From contig JAULBX010014425.1 of assembly GCA_032358255.1 (NCBI GenBank), positions 35,893-99,892 of the forward strand: a stretch of DNA of 64,000 nt, in the 5' to 3' direction. Each line of letters starts with the position of its first letter. Positions within the stretch are counted from its first letter, which is position 1. Under the pieces are notes generated by a model. That model saw only the letters and a program-made list of their open reading frames with translations. It did no database searches and was not told where the DNA came from. A program made the translations under genes and the position numbers. Below, piece after piece: positions 38,492 to 48,882 of the stretch. The stretch is from Heterotrichella gracilis (taxonomy: Eukaryota > Sar > Xanthophyceae > Tribonematales > Xanthonemataceae).

Positions 38492-40522
38492 CTAAGAACT
38501 TTTCCCTTCCAACATTTTTTCTAAAGAATACATTTCATCGCGTAAACGAGCAGCTTCATTAAAATTCATTTCTTTAGCGGCGCGCAACATCGCAGATTTT
38601 GCTTTTGCAATTTGCTTTTTTAATTCATCCTGGCTCATGTATTGAACCACTGGATCGGCAGCTACATCATAAGCTTCCGGCTCAACGTAAACCTTTACCA
38701 GTTTGCCATCAATAGTAACTTCTGTGCCACTAAAGGTTGGTTGTAATAATTGTTTTCTACCGGCTTGTATTGGTGTAATATTGTGTTTAAAATTATATTC
38801 AATTTGTTTTTTTCTTCTACGTTCGGTCTCTTCCATAGTTGCTTTCATACTATCTGTAATTCTATCGGCGTACATAATTACGCGCCCATTAACATTCCTG
38901 GCAGCACGCCCAACAGTTTGCACTAAACTTCTTACATTCCTTAAAAAGCCTTCCTTATCAGCATCCAAAATAGCCACCAAACTTACTTCCGGCAGATCCA
39001 ATCCTTCGCGTAATAAATTAATTCCAATTAATACATCAAACATACCGACACGTAGTTGACGTAAAATTTCAACCCGCTCTAACGTATCCACTTCGCTATG
39101 TATGTAACGACAGCGTACATTTAATTTGGTGAGATATTTTGTCAACTCCTCGGCCATTCGTTTTGTTAAAGTAGTTACCAAAACACGTTCATCTTTTTCA
39201 ACTACTTTGTGGATCTCATCCAACAGATCATCTACCTGATTAGAACAAGGCCTTACTTCAATTAAAGGATCTAAGATTCCGGTCGGTCGGATCAATTGTT
39301 CCACCACAATGCCACCCGCTTGCTCTAGCTCAAAATTAGCAGGCGTTGCACTTATATATATTACTTGCTTAAGCATGGAGAAAAATTCTTCGAACTTAAG
39401 CGGACGATTATCCAATGCCGAAGGCAAGCGGAAACCATACTCCACTAAATTTGTTTTACGACTAAGATCACCGCCATACATAGCGCCAACTTGCGGAATA
39501 GACACGTGGCTTTCATCTACCAACATTAAAAAATCTTCCGGAAAATAATCTATCAAACAGAATGGTCTTGTGCCGGGCAAACGTCCGTCAAAGTACCGCG
39601 AGTAATTTTCGATGCCGCTACAATAACCTAATTCGCGCATCATTTCCAGATCAAAATTAACACGTTCTTCCAGGCGTTTTGCTTCTAATGTTCTCCCATG
39701 CTTATTAAAAAATTGAACCTGTGTTTGCATGTCTTCATAAATAAAGTGCATGGCTTTTTGTAAGGTATCAGGTGCGGTAACAAAAATATTTGCAGGATAA
39801 ACGCTAAAGGATTCAAATTTTTCTATCACGTGATTATTAGCACTGTCAAAGGTTTCAATGCTTTCTATCTCATCGCCAAAGAACAGTATGCGCACACAAT
39901 AATCCGCGTAGGGTAAATTCACATCTACCGTATCGCCTTTAACTCTAAAAGTTCCGCGATCAAATTCACCGGTTGTTCTTGAATAAAGTGAACCTACAAA
40001 TTGGTGCAACAATTTATTTCTCGAAACCAATTGGCCAACATGAATTGGAATAATATTCTTTTTAAAATCGGAAGGATTGCCCATACCATAAATACAACTC
40101 ACAGAACTTATAACGATCACATCCCTTCTTCCCGATAATAAAGCAGAAGTTGTACTCAAACGTAATTTTTCTATTTCCTGATTAATAGCAAGATCTTTCT
40201 CGATGTATGTTCCTGTAGTTGGCAGAAATGCTTCGGGTTGATAATAATCATAATAGCTCACAAAATATTCTACAGCGTTGTTTGGAAAAAATTGTTTGAA
40301 CTCACTGAATAATTGTGCAGCCAACGTTTTATTATGACATAAAATTAATGTTGGCTTACTTACTTGTTGAATAACATTTGCTGCGGTAAATGTTTTTCCG
40401 GAACCTGTAACTCCCAATAAAACCTGATGAGCTGTGCCTGAACGAATGCCCTCAACCAATTGCCTGATAGCTTCGGGTTGATCGCCCGTAGGTTGAAATT
40501 CAGATGTAAGTTCAAAGTTCAT
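38492..40522 (-). CDS. uvrB: Excinuclease ABC subunit B
   Basis: Damage-recognition helicase of nucleotide excision repair, 676 residues. Walker A GVTGSGKT at 37-44, the beta-hairpin region YYDYYQPEAFLPTTGTYIEKD, motif DESHVSIPQ, helicase motifs in GINLLREGLDLPEV and QTVGRAARN, and a C-terminal UVR motif (about 635-670) that contacts UvrC. All features and length are normal. Confidence 0.98.
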   Translation of the reverse strand: MNFELTSEFQPTGDQPEAIRQLVEGIRSGTAHQVLLGVTGSGKTFTAANVIQQVSKPTLILCHNKTLAAQLFSEFKQFFPNNAVEYFVSYYDYYQPEAFLPTTGTYIEKDLAINQEIEKLRLSTTSALLSGRRDVIVISSVSCIYGMGNPSDFKKNIIPIHVGQLVSRNKLLHQFVGSLYSRTTGEFDRGTFRVKGDTVDVNLPYADYCVRILFFGDEIESIETFDSANNHVIEKFESFSVYPANIFVTAPDTLQKAMHFIYEDMQTQVQFFNKHGRTLEAKRLEERVNFDLEMMRELGYCSGIENYSRYFDGRLPGTRPFCLIDYFPEDFLMLVDESHVSIPQVGAMYGGDLSRKTNLVEYGFRLPSALDNRPLKFEEFFSMLKQVIYISATPANFELEQAGGIVVEQLIRPTGILDPLIEVRPCSNQVDDLLDEIHKVVEKDERVLVTTLTKRMAEELTKYLTKLNVRCRYIHSEVDTLERVEILRQLRVGMFDVLIGINLLREGLDLPEVSLVAILDADKEGFLRNVRSLVQTVGRAARNVNGRVIMYADRITDSMKATMEETERRRKKQIEYNFKHNITPIQAGRKQLLQPTFSGTEVTIDGKLVKVYVEPEAYDVAADPVVQYMSQDELKKQIAKAKSAMLRAAKEMNFNEAARLRDEMYSLEKMLEGKSS

Positions 40523-40531
40523 TTTACAAAG

Positions 40532-41302
40532 TTACTTAATCAATTTGAAATTTATGGATGCAAATTCTTTGTTACAAAAATTAAAATGCCACCATTCGCT
40601 GGTGATTGGGAAAAAATTAGCCAGTTGCATCACTTTTCTTAACAATTTTCTGTTCTCAAAAGCTTCCTGCGTTAACTCACCTGTTTTTAAAAATTGCCAT
40701 TCATAGACGGGTTGTGATAGTTTTCCAAAATGATCAAATTCGGTTCCCATCTCCAGTAATTTATTTGTTTTAAGATCAATGATAGAAAGGTCCACAGCAC
40801 AGCCATAATTATGTAACGAGATAGAAAATGGTGGAGACAAATAGGCGTATTTAATGTCAGGCGGCATATCCAGGCTGTCCCACATCATTTGTTGTATGTG
40901 AAACGGACGTGTTGCGTCAAAAATTATCAATGAATAATTTGGATTTATTTGTTTTAAATAGTGTTGCGCGTTAAAGATCCGTATGGCTACTTCGCATGGG
41001 AAATAAGCTTTCCGGAGGCCATCATAAACATTGATCTTTAAAAAATTATCTGTCCCTGCGTATTTAAGGTCTACCTTTATGGAGCTGTCAAGGCTTTGAA
41101 CGTTAATAAGGTCATAACACTTAAATACAAATTCAAGATAAGAGGTATCAACATTTATTTTGTTCTTTAGAAGAAGGCTAAGCGATTGTTTTGAGACGGC
41201 ATCAGGTCGCTTTTCAATCTGATTACCTTTTGCTTCTTTATCTGGTTTACAAGCAAAAAGAAGTAAAACAACAATCAAAAAATATAGCTGATAAATTTTC
41301 AA
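40532..41302 (-). CDS. D-alanyl-D-alanine dipeptidase-like lipoprotein (VanX/M15D family)
   Basis: Zinc dipeptidase of 256 residues. Lipobox LLFAC gives C18 as the anchor. Zinc ligands H164 and D171 are in SLHNYGCAVDLS, with E236 and H239 in EWWHF, and R132 in DATRPF supports catalysis. Chromosomal homologues trim cell-wall D-Ala-D-Ala; VanX itself acts in vancomycin resistance, but no vanH/vanA genes are seen here, so a housekeeping role is likelier. Confidence 0.88.
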   Translation of the reverse strand: MKIYQLYFLIVVLLLFACKPDKEAKGNQIEKRPDAVSKQSLSLLLKNKINVDTSYLEFVFKCYDLINVQSLDSSIKVDLKYAGTDNFLKINVYDGLRKAYFPCEVAIRIFNAQHYLKQINPNYSLIIFDATRPFHIQQMMWDSLDMPPDIKYAYLSPPFSISLHNYGCAVDLSIIDLKTNKLLEMGTEFDHFGKLSQPVYEWQFLKTGELTQEAFENRKLLRKVMQLANFFPITSEWWHFNFCNKEFASINFKLIK

Positions 41303-41367
41303 AAAATAATCTTTTCTTTCTTTAATTTCAAAAGCAAATACTTAATTTTAGATTCAAATTAAATTTT

Positions 41368-41856
41368 ATGCCTTCGTTTGATATAGCCAGCAAATTAGAT
41401 GCCCAACTACTGGATAATGCAGTAAATGTAGCTAAAAAAGACATACTTAACCGTTGGGATTTTAAAGACAGTAAAAGTACGATCGAATTAAATAAAAAAG
41501 ACCTGCTTATTAACGTAAGTACCGAAAATGATATGCGTTTGGATGCCATTTTAGACGCTATTCACTCACGTATGATCAAACAAGGACTCGATCCACGCGG
41601 GTTAGATGAAAGTAAAGAGCATTATCCCAGCGGACCGATGATAAAAAAAGACATTAAGGTTAGACAGGGTTTAGAAAAGGAAGCCTGCAAAAAAATAATG
41701 AAAGATATTAAAGACAGCAAATTAAAAGTTACTGCTCAAATAATGGATGAAATTATTCGTGTGAGTGCAAAAAAAATTGATGACCTGCAGGCTGTAATTG
41801 CACTTTGTCGCAAAGGTGATTATGAAGTGCCTTTACAGTTTATAAATATGAAGTAG
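41368..41856 (+). CDS. YajQ family nucleotide-binding protein
   Basis: Small ferredoxin-fold protein of 162 residues. N-terminus PSFDIASKLD and NRWDFKDSK, then DIKVRQGLEKE and the C-terminal ending with KGDYEVPLQFINMK-like residues are diagnostic. YajQ-type proteins bind c-di-GMP in Xanthomonas and bind nucleic acids or nucleotides elsewhere; function in this organism is not known. Confidence 0.93.
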   Translation: MPSFDIASKLDAQLLDNAVNVAKKDILNRWDFKDSKSTIELNKKDLLINVSTENDMRLDAILDAIHSRMIKQGLDPRGLDESKEHYPSGPMIKKDIKVRQGLEKEACKKIMKDIKDSKLKVTAQIMDEIIRVSAKKIDDLQAVIALCRKGDYEVPLQFINMK

Positions 41857-41903
41857 ATTTAACCACAAAGTTCACAAAGAAGGCAAAGAGCACGCAAAGA
41901 ATT

Positions 41904-42935
41904 ATGATAATAAGAAGTAAGGCACCTTTAAGGATAGGTTTAGCGGGCGGAGGAACAGATGTTAGTCCATACGCTGATATTTACGGTGGCGCCATTTTAA
42001 ATGCAACTATTGATCTTTATGCCTATGCTTCCTTAGAACCATTAAGTAATGGAAAAATAGAATTTTGCTACGATGGCACAGATCGCTGCATAATTTTAGA
42101 CAGCAAAAAGGAACTAGAATTGGTTGAAGGCTTTGAATTATTTATTGGCGTTTACAACCGTTTGGTAAAACAATTTAACTTAGATAAATTATCATGTCGT
42201 TTAACATCCTATATCGAAGCGCCACAAGGCTCTGGGCTTGGAACCTCGTCTACCATTGTGGTTTCTTTGATCGGTGCATTTGTTGAATGGTTAAAATTGC
42301 CGCTCGCAAAATACGACATTGCACACTTAGCTTATGAAATTGAACGCGTTGATCTGGGAATGAGTGGTGGACGCCAGGATCAATACGCTGCTACTTTTGG
42401 CGGCATCAATTACATGGAGTTTTTAAGTAACGACCGTGTTATCGTCAATCCTTTGCATTTAAAAGATGAGATCGTTAATGAGCTTGAGTTTAATTTACTT
42501 TTATACTTTACAGCTACACAGCGTTTGTCTGCTACTATCATTAACGAGCAGGTGCAAAATGTAAAAGATAAAAATGAAAAGTCGGTAGATGCTATGCACA
42601 ATTTAAAAGAGCAGGCGCATCAAATGAAAGATAGTTTGTTGCGTGGAGAAATAAATAAAATTGGAGAGATCTTAAATTTTGGTTGGAAAAATAAAAAAGC
42701 TATGGCCAATTCTATCAGCAATCCATTAATTGATAATATTTACGACACAGCTTTAAAAAACGGTGCTACTGGTGGCAAGATAAGCGGTGCTGGAGGTGGC
42801 GGCTTTATGTTCTTTTTATGTCCTGGTGTTACAAAAGTAAAAGTGGCAAAATCGCTCGAAGCGCTGGGTGGAAAAGTACAATCATTTAAATTTACAAAAG
42901 AAGGTTTAGTTACCTGGACAATATTAGATAATTAA
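41904..42935 (+). CDS. GHMP kinase, D-glycero-alpha-D-manno-heptose-7-phosphate kinase-like
   Basis: Sugar kinase of 343 residues. The start IIRSKAPLRIGLAGGGTDVSPY is typical for HddA-like kinases, and the ATP-binding loop PQGSGLGTSST and C-terminal GGKISGAGGGGFMFF motif complete the GHMP fold. HddA makes GDP-heptose precursors for S-layer or O-antigen glycans. No other heptose gene is in the window, so the exact sugar substrate is inferred. purC follows after 9 bases. Confidence 0.82.
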   Translation: MIIRSKAPLRIGLAGGGTDVSPYADIYGGAILNATIDLYAYASLEPLSNGKIEFCYDGTDRCIILDSKKELELVEGFELFIGVYNRLVKQFNLDKLSCRLTSYIEAPQGSGLGTSSTIVVSLIGAFVEWLKLPLAKYDIAHLAYEIERVDLGMSGGRQDQYAATFGGINYMEFLSNDRVIVNPLHLKDEIVNELEFNLLLYFTATQRLSATIINEQVQNVKDKNEKSVDAMHNLKEQAHQMKDSLLRGEINKIGEILNFGWKNKKAMANSISNPLIDNIYDTALKNGATGGKISGAGGGGFMFFLCPGVTKVKVAKSLEALGGKVQSFKFTKEGLVTWTILDN

Positions 42936-42944
42936 AATAGTAAT

Positions 42945-43907
42945 ATGGAAACTATGAGCAGTATTAAAACATTAGATGCAACAAATTTTAAATTCGAAAA
43001 TCAAACTGCATATTACAAAGGCAAAGTACGTGATGTATATACTATCGGAAACTCAATACTGGTAATGATCGCCAGCGATCGCATTAGTGCCTTCGATGTA
43101 GTGTTGCCAAGAGGAATTCCTTATAAAGGGCAAGTATTAAATCAAATAGCCGCACATTTTTTAGATGCTACCAAAGATATTATTCCTAACTGGTTAATTT
43201 CCTCACCACACTCGCACGTGAGCATTGGTAAGATGTGCCAGCCATTTAAAGTAGAAATGGTTGTGCGTGGTTATTTAGCGGGGCATGCTGCGAGAACTTA
43301 TACAAGTGGATTAAGAACTTTGTGCGGTGTTACTTTGCCGGAAGGATTGAAAGAGAACGATAAATTACCTCAACCTATTATTACTCCTACTACCAAGGCT
43401 TCCGAAGGACATGATGAAGACATTAGTCGCGAAGAAATAATTAAACAAGGCATCGTTAGCAAAGAACATTACGAGCAATTAGAAAAATATACGTTGGCAT
43501 TGTATGCACGCGGACAAGAAATTGCCAATAAAATGGGATTGATATTAGTAGATACAAAATATGAATTTGGTTTATACAACGGCCAGATCACTTTAATGGA
43601 CGAAATTCATACGCCTGATTCATCACGTTATTTTTATAAGGAAGGCTATGAAGAGCGCCAAAAAAAAGGTGAGGAACAAAAACAATTAAGTAAAGAATTT
43701 GTAAGACGGTGGCTAATTGAGAATGGTTTCCAGGGCAAAGAAGGGCAAACAATTCCAGCGATGAGTGACGAATGGTTGACCGAAATTAGCAACCGTTATA
43801 TTGAATTATACGAAAAAGTTACTGGCAAAACCTTTGTTAAAGCCAACTATAGCAACATGTTAGCCGATATTGAAAATTCAATTAAAAATGAGCTAAAAAA
43901 ATCTTAA
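42945..43907 (+). CDS. purC: Phosphoribosylaminoimidazole-succinocarboxamide synthase
   Basis: SAICAR synthetase joining CAIR and aspartate in purine synthesis, 320 residues. Seen: [28 protein letters not shown] split over the N-lobe, [28 protein letters not shown] for phosphate binding, and LVDTKYEFG with [14 protein letters not shown] second in-frame ATG four codons later is an equally possible start. The length is that of the longer purC form in Bacteroidota. Confidence 0.96.
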   Translation: METMSSIKTLDATNFKFENQTAYYKGKVRDVYTIGNSILVMIASDRISAFDVVLPRGIPYKGQVLNQIAAHFLDATKDIIPNWLISSPHSHVSIGKMCQPFKVEMVVRGYLAGHAARTYTSGLRTLCGVTLPEGLKENDKLPQPIITPTTKASEGHDEDISREEIIKQGIVSKEHYEQLEKYTLALYARGQEIANKMGLILVDTKYEFGLYNGQITLMDEIHTPDSSRYFYKEGYEERQKKGEEQKQLSKEFVRRWLIENGFQGKEGQTIPAMSDEWLTEISNRYIELYEKVTGKTFVKANYSNMLADIENSIKNELKKS

Positions 43908-43933
43908 CTTTACCCATCAATTAAACAAGCAGA

Positions 43934-45193
43934 ATGAAAGATATTTTCGAAAAAATTAAAGCGAATTTAGGTCCTATTGGCGAGCACGCAAAAGAATCTC
44001 ACGGTTATTTTACATTTCCAAAATTAACGGGTGATATTAACCCGCACATGGATTTTCGTGGTAAAAAATTATTGAACTGGAGTTTAAATAACTATTTAGG
44101 ATTAGCAAATCATCCCGAAGTTAGGCAAGCGGATATTGAAGGTGCAACAAAATTTGGTTTAGCGGCTCCAATGGGCGCACGTATGATGAGTGGAAACTCT
44201 GATTACCACGAAGAATTAGAAAGAGGCTTATCTAAATTAGTTCAAAAAGAAGACACTATACTTTGTAATTTCGGTTACCAAGCAATGGTTTCAGCCATTG
44301 ATGCTATTGTTGACCGTCATGATGTAATTGTTTATGATGCAGAAAGTCATGCTTGTATTTTAGATGGTGTGCGTTTACACATGGGCAAGCGTTATGTTTT
44401 TAAACATAATGATATTGAAGATTTTGAAAAACAAATGGTGCGTGCCACTAAATTGGCTGAAACTACCGGTGGTGCTATTTTGGTAATAACCGAAGGTGTT
44501 TTTGGTATGCGTGGTGATCAAGGGAAATTGAAGGAGATCATAGAAATGAAAAAGAAATTCTCTTTCCGTTTATTTGTTGATGATGCACATGGCATTGGCA
44601 CAATGGGCCCTAAAGGTGGTGGTACCGGAGAAGCACAAGGTTGCAACGATGGTATTGATATTTATTTTGGAACATTTGCAAAATCGTTTGCTTTGATCGG
44701 TGGATTCATTAGTTCAACAAAAGAGATCATTACCTTTTTACGTTACAATATGCGTTCTCAAATTTTTGCAAAATCATTACCAATGCCATTGGTATATGGT
44801 TTATTAAAACGTTTGGAATTATTAAATAAACATCCTGAGTACCGTACAAAATTATGGGAGATCGCAAACAGCCTTCAGAAAGGTTTGGTTGATGCAGGCT
44901 TTAATATTGGAGATACAAACACAATGGTAACACCGGTTTATATGAACGGTTCAATACCTGAAGCGACGAATATGGTGATCGATCTTCGTGAGAATTTTGG
45001 CATCTTCTGTTCAATGGTAGTATATCCGGTAATTCCAAAGGGTATGATCATTTTACGTTTAATTCCAACAGCAACGCATACACAGGAAGATGTAAAATAT
45101 ACAATTGAATCTTTCAGTAAAATAAAAGATAAATTATACGGTGGTATTTATAAAGCAGATAAGATCCGTGATGGATTTTCTCAGGCACTATAA
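43934..45193 (+). CDS. PLP-dependent alpha-oxoamine synthase (SPT/KBL/BioF-like acyltransferase)
   Basis: Fold-type I aminotransferase family enzyme of 419 residues that condenses an amino acid with an acyl-CoA. Seen: NNYLGLANHPEV, FVDDAHGIGTMGPKGGGTGE for cofactor binding, and the internal aldimine lysine K250 in GTFAKSFALIGG. Serine palmitoyltransferase (sphingolipids occur in Bacteroidota), 2-amino-3-ketobutyrate CoA ligase and CAI-1-like synthase are all possible; I do not choose between them. A terminator follows. Confidence 0.85.
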   Translation: MKDIFEKIKANLGPIGEHAKESHGYFTFPKLTGDINPHMDFRGKKLLNWSLNNYLGLANHPEVRQADIEGATKFGLAAPMGARMMSGNSDYHEELERGLSKLVQKEDTILCNFGYQAMVSAIDAIVDRHDVIVYDAESHACILDGVRLHMGKRYVFKHNDIEDFEKQMVRATKLAETTGGAILVITEGVFGMRGDQGKLKEIIEMKKKFSFRLFVDDAHGIGTMGPKGGGTGEAQGCNDGIDIYFGTFAKSFALIGGFISSTKEIITFLRYNMRSQIFAKSLPMPLVYGLLKRLELLNKHPEYRTKLWEIANSLQKGLVDAGFNIGDTNTMVTPVYMNGSIPEATNMVIDLRENFGIFCSMVVYPVIPKGMIILRLIPTATHTQEDVKYTIESFSKIKDKLYGGIYKADKIRDGFSQAL

Positions 45194-45218
45194 TAACCTA
45201 ACACAAAATTCAGTATTG

Positions 45219-45249
45219 ATCCCAATCTTAACCGGTTGGGATTTTTTTT
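45219..45249 (+). terminator. Terminator after the acyltransferase gene
   Basis: ATCCCAA and TTGGGAT pair across a ten-base interior and run into eight T residues, 26 bases after the stop. Confidence 0.75.
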
Positions 45250-45330
45250 GCTATTAACAATTTAAGGTGTCCTGTTAAAAAGTAAGTACCGTAAATACCT
45301 TATGGATATCGTATCTTTAATGTCCGCGCT

Positions 45331-47964
45331 ATGGCAAAATCAGAAGATAAAGAAACCCCTTTAATGAAACAATACAATGCTATCAAGGCTAAATACCCTG
45401 ATGCAATATTGTTATTTCGTGTGGGAGATTTTTACGAAACATTTGGAGAGGATGCTGTCAAAGCTTCTAAGATCTTAGGTATAACTTTAACCAAACGAGC
45501 TAACGGACAAGCTTCTCATATCGAATTGGCTGGTTTCCCTCACCATTCGGTAGATTCGTATTTACCAAAACTTGTGCGCGCAGGTTATCGTGTAGCAATA
45601 TGCGATCAGTTAGAAGATCCAAAAACCGTTAAAGGAATTGTAAAACGTGGCATTACCGAGTTAGTGACACCTGGTGTAAGTTTTAATGATAAGATATTAA
45701 ATCATCAGCAAAATAATTTTTTAGCTTCTATTCATTTTGATAAAGATCAGGGAGGCCTTGCCCTTTGCGATATTTCAACCGGTGAGTTTTTAGTGGCGCA
45801 GGGTTCTATTACCTATTTAGAAAAATTAATTCAGAATTTTAAACCCAACGAATTACTTTACGAAAAAAACAAACGTAATCAATTGAATGATCTTTTAGGC
45901 GATCGTTTTTATTCTTTTGGTTTGGATGACTGGGCTTTTACTTACGATTTTGGTTACGAAAGTTTAACAAAACATTTTGAGACCAACTCGGTTAAAGGTT
46001 TTGGTATCGAGGGTCAAAACCTTGCTATTTGTGCCTGCGGTGCCATCCTGCATTATCTAGGAGAGACCAAACATGATAAATTAAAACACATTAATAAGAT
46101 CAGCCGTATTGATGAAGATCAATATGTATGGTTAGATAAATTTACTATTCGCAATTTAGAATTATACTCTTCCAATAACGAGAATGGAAAAAGTTTAATT
46201 GATGTTATTGATAAAACAGTTAGCCCCATGGGCTCGCGTTTGTTAAAACGCTGGCTGGCCTTGCCGTTAAAAAATGTGGATTCTATAAAAGAAAGACAGG
46301 CTGCAGTAGAATATTTTGTTACCAATATTGAGAACCGTTATGAGGTTGCCGCGTTGTTAAAAGAAGTTGGCGATCTTGAACGGTTAATTTCTAAAGTGGC
46401 TGCTTTGCGCACCAATCCTAGAGAATTGGTTCATTTAAAAAAATCGTTATTGATCATCAGCGAGATCAAAGAAAAAATAGCTTCTTCAAAAAATCCAACA
46501 CTTCAAAAGATTGCCGATCAGCTAAATCCTTGTCAATTAATTTGTGAACGTTTACAAAACGAATTGAATGAAGATGCGCCTGTAAATATTTTAAAAGGCA
46601 ATGCCATTAATAAAGGTATTAATGCAGAGTTAGATGAATTAAGAAGTATTGCTTTTAGTGGCAAAGATTATTTGTTGCAGATACAGCAGCGTGAGGTTGA
46701 AAAGACGGGAATTTCCTCTTTAAAAGTGGCATACAATTCTGTTTTTGGTTATTATTTAGAAGTAACCCATTTGCACAAAGATAAAGTGCCGGCAGAATGG
46801 ATCCGTAAACAAACGCTTACTAATGCAGAGCGTTATATTACACCTGAACTAAAAGTTTACGAAGAAAAAATATTAGGCGCTGAGGATAAAATTATGTCTT
46901 TAGAGCAACAGTTATTTGAAGCTTTGGTGCGCGATATTGGTGATTATTTGTTGCCAATACAATTGAACGCATCGCTGCTTGCCAAGCTGGACGTGCTTTG
47001 TGGCTTTGCAACATTAGCTTCAGAAAACAATTATAATAAACCAGAGATCGCTGATGATCACGCTTTAAATATTGTTGAAGGAAGACATCCTGTTATTGAA
47101 AAACAATTACCCGTAGGCACTGAATACGTTACTAATAATGTTTTTTTAGATAACGATACTTGCCAGATCATGATGATCACCGGGCCAAACATGAGTGGTA
47201 AATCGGCCTTGTTAAGGCAAACAGCTTTAATAGTTTTGCTGGCGCAGATAGGAAGTTTTGTTCCGGCCGATGCTGCTACTTTAGGAATCATCGATAAGAT
47301 CTTTACTCGCGTTGGCGCGACAGATAATATAAGTTCAGGCGAATCTACCTTTATGGTGGAGATGAATGAAACAGCAAGTATCTTAAATAATTTAAGCGAT
47401 AGGAGTTTAATTTTATTGGATGAGATCGGAAGGGGAACCTCCACATATGATGGTATATCTATAGCCTGGAGCATCGCGGAATATATTCATAACCAACCAA
47501 AGAACAGAGCTAAAACATTATTCGCTACTCATTATCACGAGTTAAATGATATGTGTACTTTTTTTCCACGCATAAAGAATTTTAATGTTTCGGTAAAAGA
47601 GAGCGGAAACAAAATTATTTTTTTACGGAAGTTGGCGGAGGGCGGAAGCGAACATAGTTTTGGTATACATGTAGCGCGCATGGCAGGTATGCCTAAATTT
47701 GTGGTTGAGCGGGCGAACGAAATCTTAAAAAAATTAGAGAAAGAACATGAATTTGAATTTGCAGATGGTGACGAATTGTTAGTTAATGGACAGGAAAAAA
47801 ACAATCCAAAAAAATCGAACGATATGCAATTAAGTTTTTTTCAGTTGAACGACCCATTGCTGCAGCAGATAAAAGAAGATATTTTAAGAACTGACATTAA
47901 TACCCTAACACCCGTTGAAGCGCTTCTAAAATTGAATGAAATAAAGAAACTGGTAGGGGGTTAA
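45331..47964 (+). CDS. mutS: DNA mismatch repair protein MutS
   Basis: Mismatch-recognition ATPase of 877 residues. The N-terminal mismatch-binding Phe-x-Glu is in [13 protein letters not shown], the ATPase Walker A GPNMSGKS is at 618-625, and later motifs [28 protein letters not shown] and FATHYHEL are complete. The length and order match MutS1. It is the last protein gene before the tRNA pair. Confidence 0.98.
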   Translation: MAKSEDKETPLMKQYNAIKAKYPDAILLFRVGDFYETFGEDAVKASKILGITLTKRANGQASHIELAGFPHHSVDSYLPKLVRAGYRVAICDQLEDPKTVKGIVKRGITELVTPGVSFNDKILNHQQNNFLASIHFDKDQGGLALCDISTGEFLVAQGSITYLEKLIQNFKPNELLYEKNKRNQLNDLLGDRFYSFGLDDWAFTYDFGYESLTKHFETNSVKGFGIEGQNLAICACGAILHYLGETKHDKLKHINKISRIDEDQYVWLDKFTIRNLELYSSNNENGKSLIDVIDKTVSPMGSRLLKRWLALPLKNVDSIKERQAAVEYFVTNIENRYEVAALLKEVGDLERLISKVAALRTNPRELVHLKKSLLIISEIKEKIASSKNPTLQKIADQLNPCQLICERLQNELNEDAPVNILKGNAINKGINAELDELRSIAFSGKDYLLQIQQREVEKTGISSLKVAYNSVFGYYLEVTHLHKDKVPAEWIRKQTLTNAERYITPELKVYEEKILGAEDKIMSLEQQLFEALVRDIGDYLLPIQLNASLLAKLDVLCGFATLASENNYNKPEIADDHALNIVEGRHPVIEKQLPVGTEYVTNNVFLDNDTCQIMMITGPNMSGKSALLRQTALIVLLAQIGSFVPADAATLGIIDKIFTRVGATDNISSGESTFMVEMNETASILNNLSDRSLILLDEIGRGTSTYDGISIAWSIAEYIHNQPKNRAKTLFATHYHELNDMCTFFPRIKNFNVSVKESGNKIIFLRKLAEGGSEHSFGIHVARMAGMPKFVVERANEILKKLEKEHEFEFADGDELLVNGQEKNNPKKSNDMQLSFFQLNDPLLQQIKEDILRTDINTLTPVEALLKLNEIKKLVGG

Positions 47965-48000
47965 TCCTTGCTTTATTTCTATAATTCCACAAAAAAAGTT

Positions 48001-48029
48001 TTGGTAAATAAAAATTATCAGTACATTTG
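48001..48029 (+). promoter_or_regulatory. Promoter for the tRNA-Gly gene
   Basis: TTG at 48001-48003 and TACATTTG at 48022-48029 are 18 bases apart, a near-perfect Bacteroidota promoter about 20 bases before the tRNA. Confidence 0.65.
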
Positions 48030-48049
48030 CACTCCCCAAAAGGGAAAAA

Positions 48050-48122
48050 GCGAAAGTAGCTCAGTTGGTAGAGCGTAACCTTGCCAAGGTTAAGGTCGCG
48101 GGTTCGAGACCCGTCTTTCGCT
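48050..48122 (+). tRNA. tRNA-Gly (anticodon GCC)
   Basis: A 73-base cloverleaf: acceptor GCGAAAG/CTTTCGC, D arm GCTC/GAGC, anticodon stem TAACC/GGTTA with loop TTGCCAA, T arm GCGGG/CCCGT with loop TTCGAGA. Discriminator base is T; CCA is not encoded. Confidence 0.95.
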
Positions 48123-48123
48123 C

Positions 48124-48149
48124 AAAAAGAGCTGAAAAGCTCTTTTTTT
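48124..48149 (+). terminator. Terminator between the two tRNA genes
   Basis: AAAAAGAGCT, GAAA loop, AGCTCTTTTTTT: strong hairpin with U-tract placed directly after tRNA-Gly. Confidence 0.85.
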
Positions 48150-48171
48150 AATCACCTCCCGCAAGGGAAAT

Positions 48172-48255
48172 GCCTGGGTGGTGGAATTGGTAGACACGCA
48201 GGACTTAAAATCCTGTATCTTCACGGATGTACGGGTTCAAGTCCCGTCCCGGGTA
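48172..48255 (+). tRNA. tRNA-Leu (anticodon TAA)
   Basis: An 84-base class II tRNA: acceptor GCCTGGG/CCCGGGT (G-T and T-G at two positions), anticodon stem CAGGA/TCCTG with loop CTTAAAA, a long variable arm, and T arm ACGGG/CCCGT with loop TTCAAGT. Discriminator is A. It lies at the edge of the mobile element. Confidence 0.95.
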
Positions 48256-48268
48256 CAAATGTAACAGC

Positions 48269-48294
48269 GAGAGCCTTGATTTATCAGGGCTCTC
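48269..48294. terminator. Imperfect hairpin downstream of tRNA-Leu
   Basis: GAGAGCCTTGAT and ATCAGGGCTCTC are complementary with one G-T pair. It lacks a long T run. It sits between tRNA-Leu and the convergent first element gene, so it may stop transcription from both sides or belong to the attachment region. Confidence 0.5.
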
Positions 48295-48332
48295 AACGTT
48301 TAAAGAAAAAGGTTGTGACGGTTTTGTGATTA

Positions 48333-48866
48333 TTAATCTTCTAAAGTTTCTTCGGGATATCGTTTTCTGATAATTTCTTTACAGGCCGGTTCGATCTTTT
48401 CCTCATACAATTTGGCCAGCTCCATAAGTTCTTCACCCCAATATTCGTTATCTTTAAAATAAAGCCTGCCTTCCCAGACACCCCTCCAGCAATACGAGCC
48501 TGATAGCTTCAAATATTCTTCTTCCGTGTCCATATGAAAAACATTGAATTGGAGCCAATCTCCTGAAGTATCGATATGAACCATGTAATCTTCAAATTGA
48601 ACCTTTAAAATAAGGTCTTTGGCGCATTTAGAGCATGTATAAACAAGGTCTTTATCCATTTTCATCTGGCCAATTGGATAAACATCCCCACATTTACAAA
48701 AATCCAGTTCCGCGGAGCCATACTTCGCTATAAGGTCTCTGTATATTTTTTCAACAAAAGTTTTACCTGATGCCAACCCTCCATGAAAAATAGAACCGTT
48801 CTCTCCTTTAATCATGTGACGAAGCCAACTAATTTGATTTGGCGTTAAGTCTTTTCTTATTTCCAT
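48333..48866 (-). CDS. Unknown protein with two Cys pairs and a P-loop-like motif
   Basis: Protein of 177 residues, last gene of the minus-strand run and nearest to tRNA-Leu. GGLASGKT at 29-36 fits the Walker A pattern, but there is no clear Walker B and the motif lies in a short segment, so ATPase function is doubtful. C57/C59 and C78/C81 look like a zinc ribbon. The C-terminal third is acidic and helical. I do not recognise a family. Confidence 0.6.
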   Translation of the reverse strand: MEIRKDLTPNQISWLRHMIKGENGSIFHGGLASGKTFVEKIYRDLIAKYGSAELDFCKCGDVYPIGQMKMDKDLVYTCSKCAKDLILKVQFEDYMVHIDTSGDWLQFNVFHMDTEEEYLKLSGSYCWRGVWEGRLYFKDNEYWGEELMELAKLYEEKIEPACKEIIRKRYPEETLED

Positions 48867-48882
48867 GTTACATTCATGTAAG

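Noticed and set aside
40532-41302. Vancomycin resistance gene vanX
   Set aside because: No vanH, vanA or vanS/R nearby; lipoprotein form fits a housekeeping dipeptidase.
48081-48329. 82-residue plus-strand ORF
   Set aside because: It runs through both tRNA genes and their terminator; no protein similarity.
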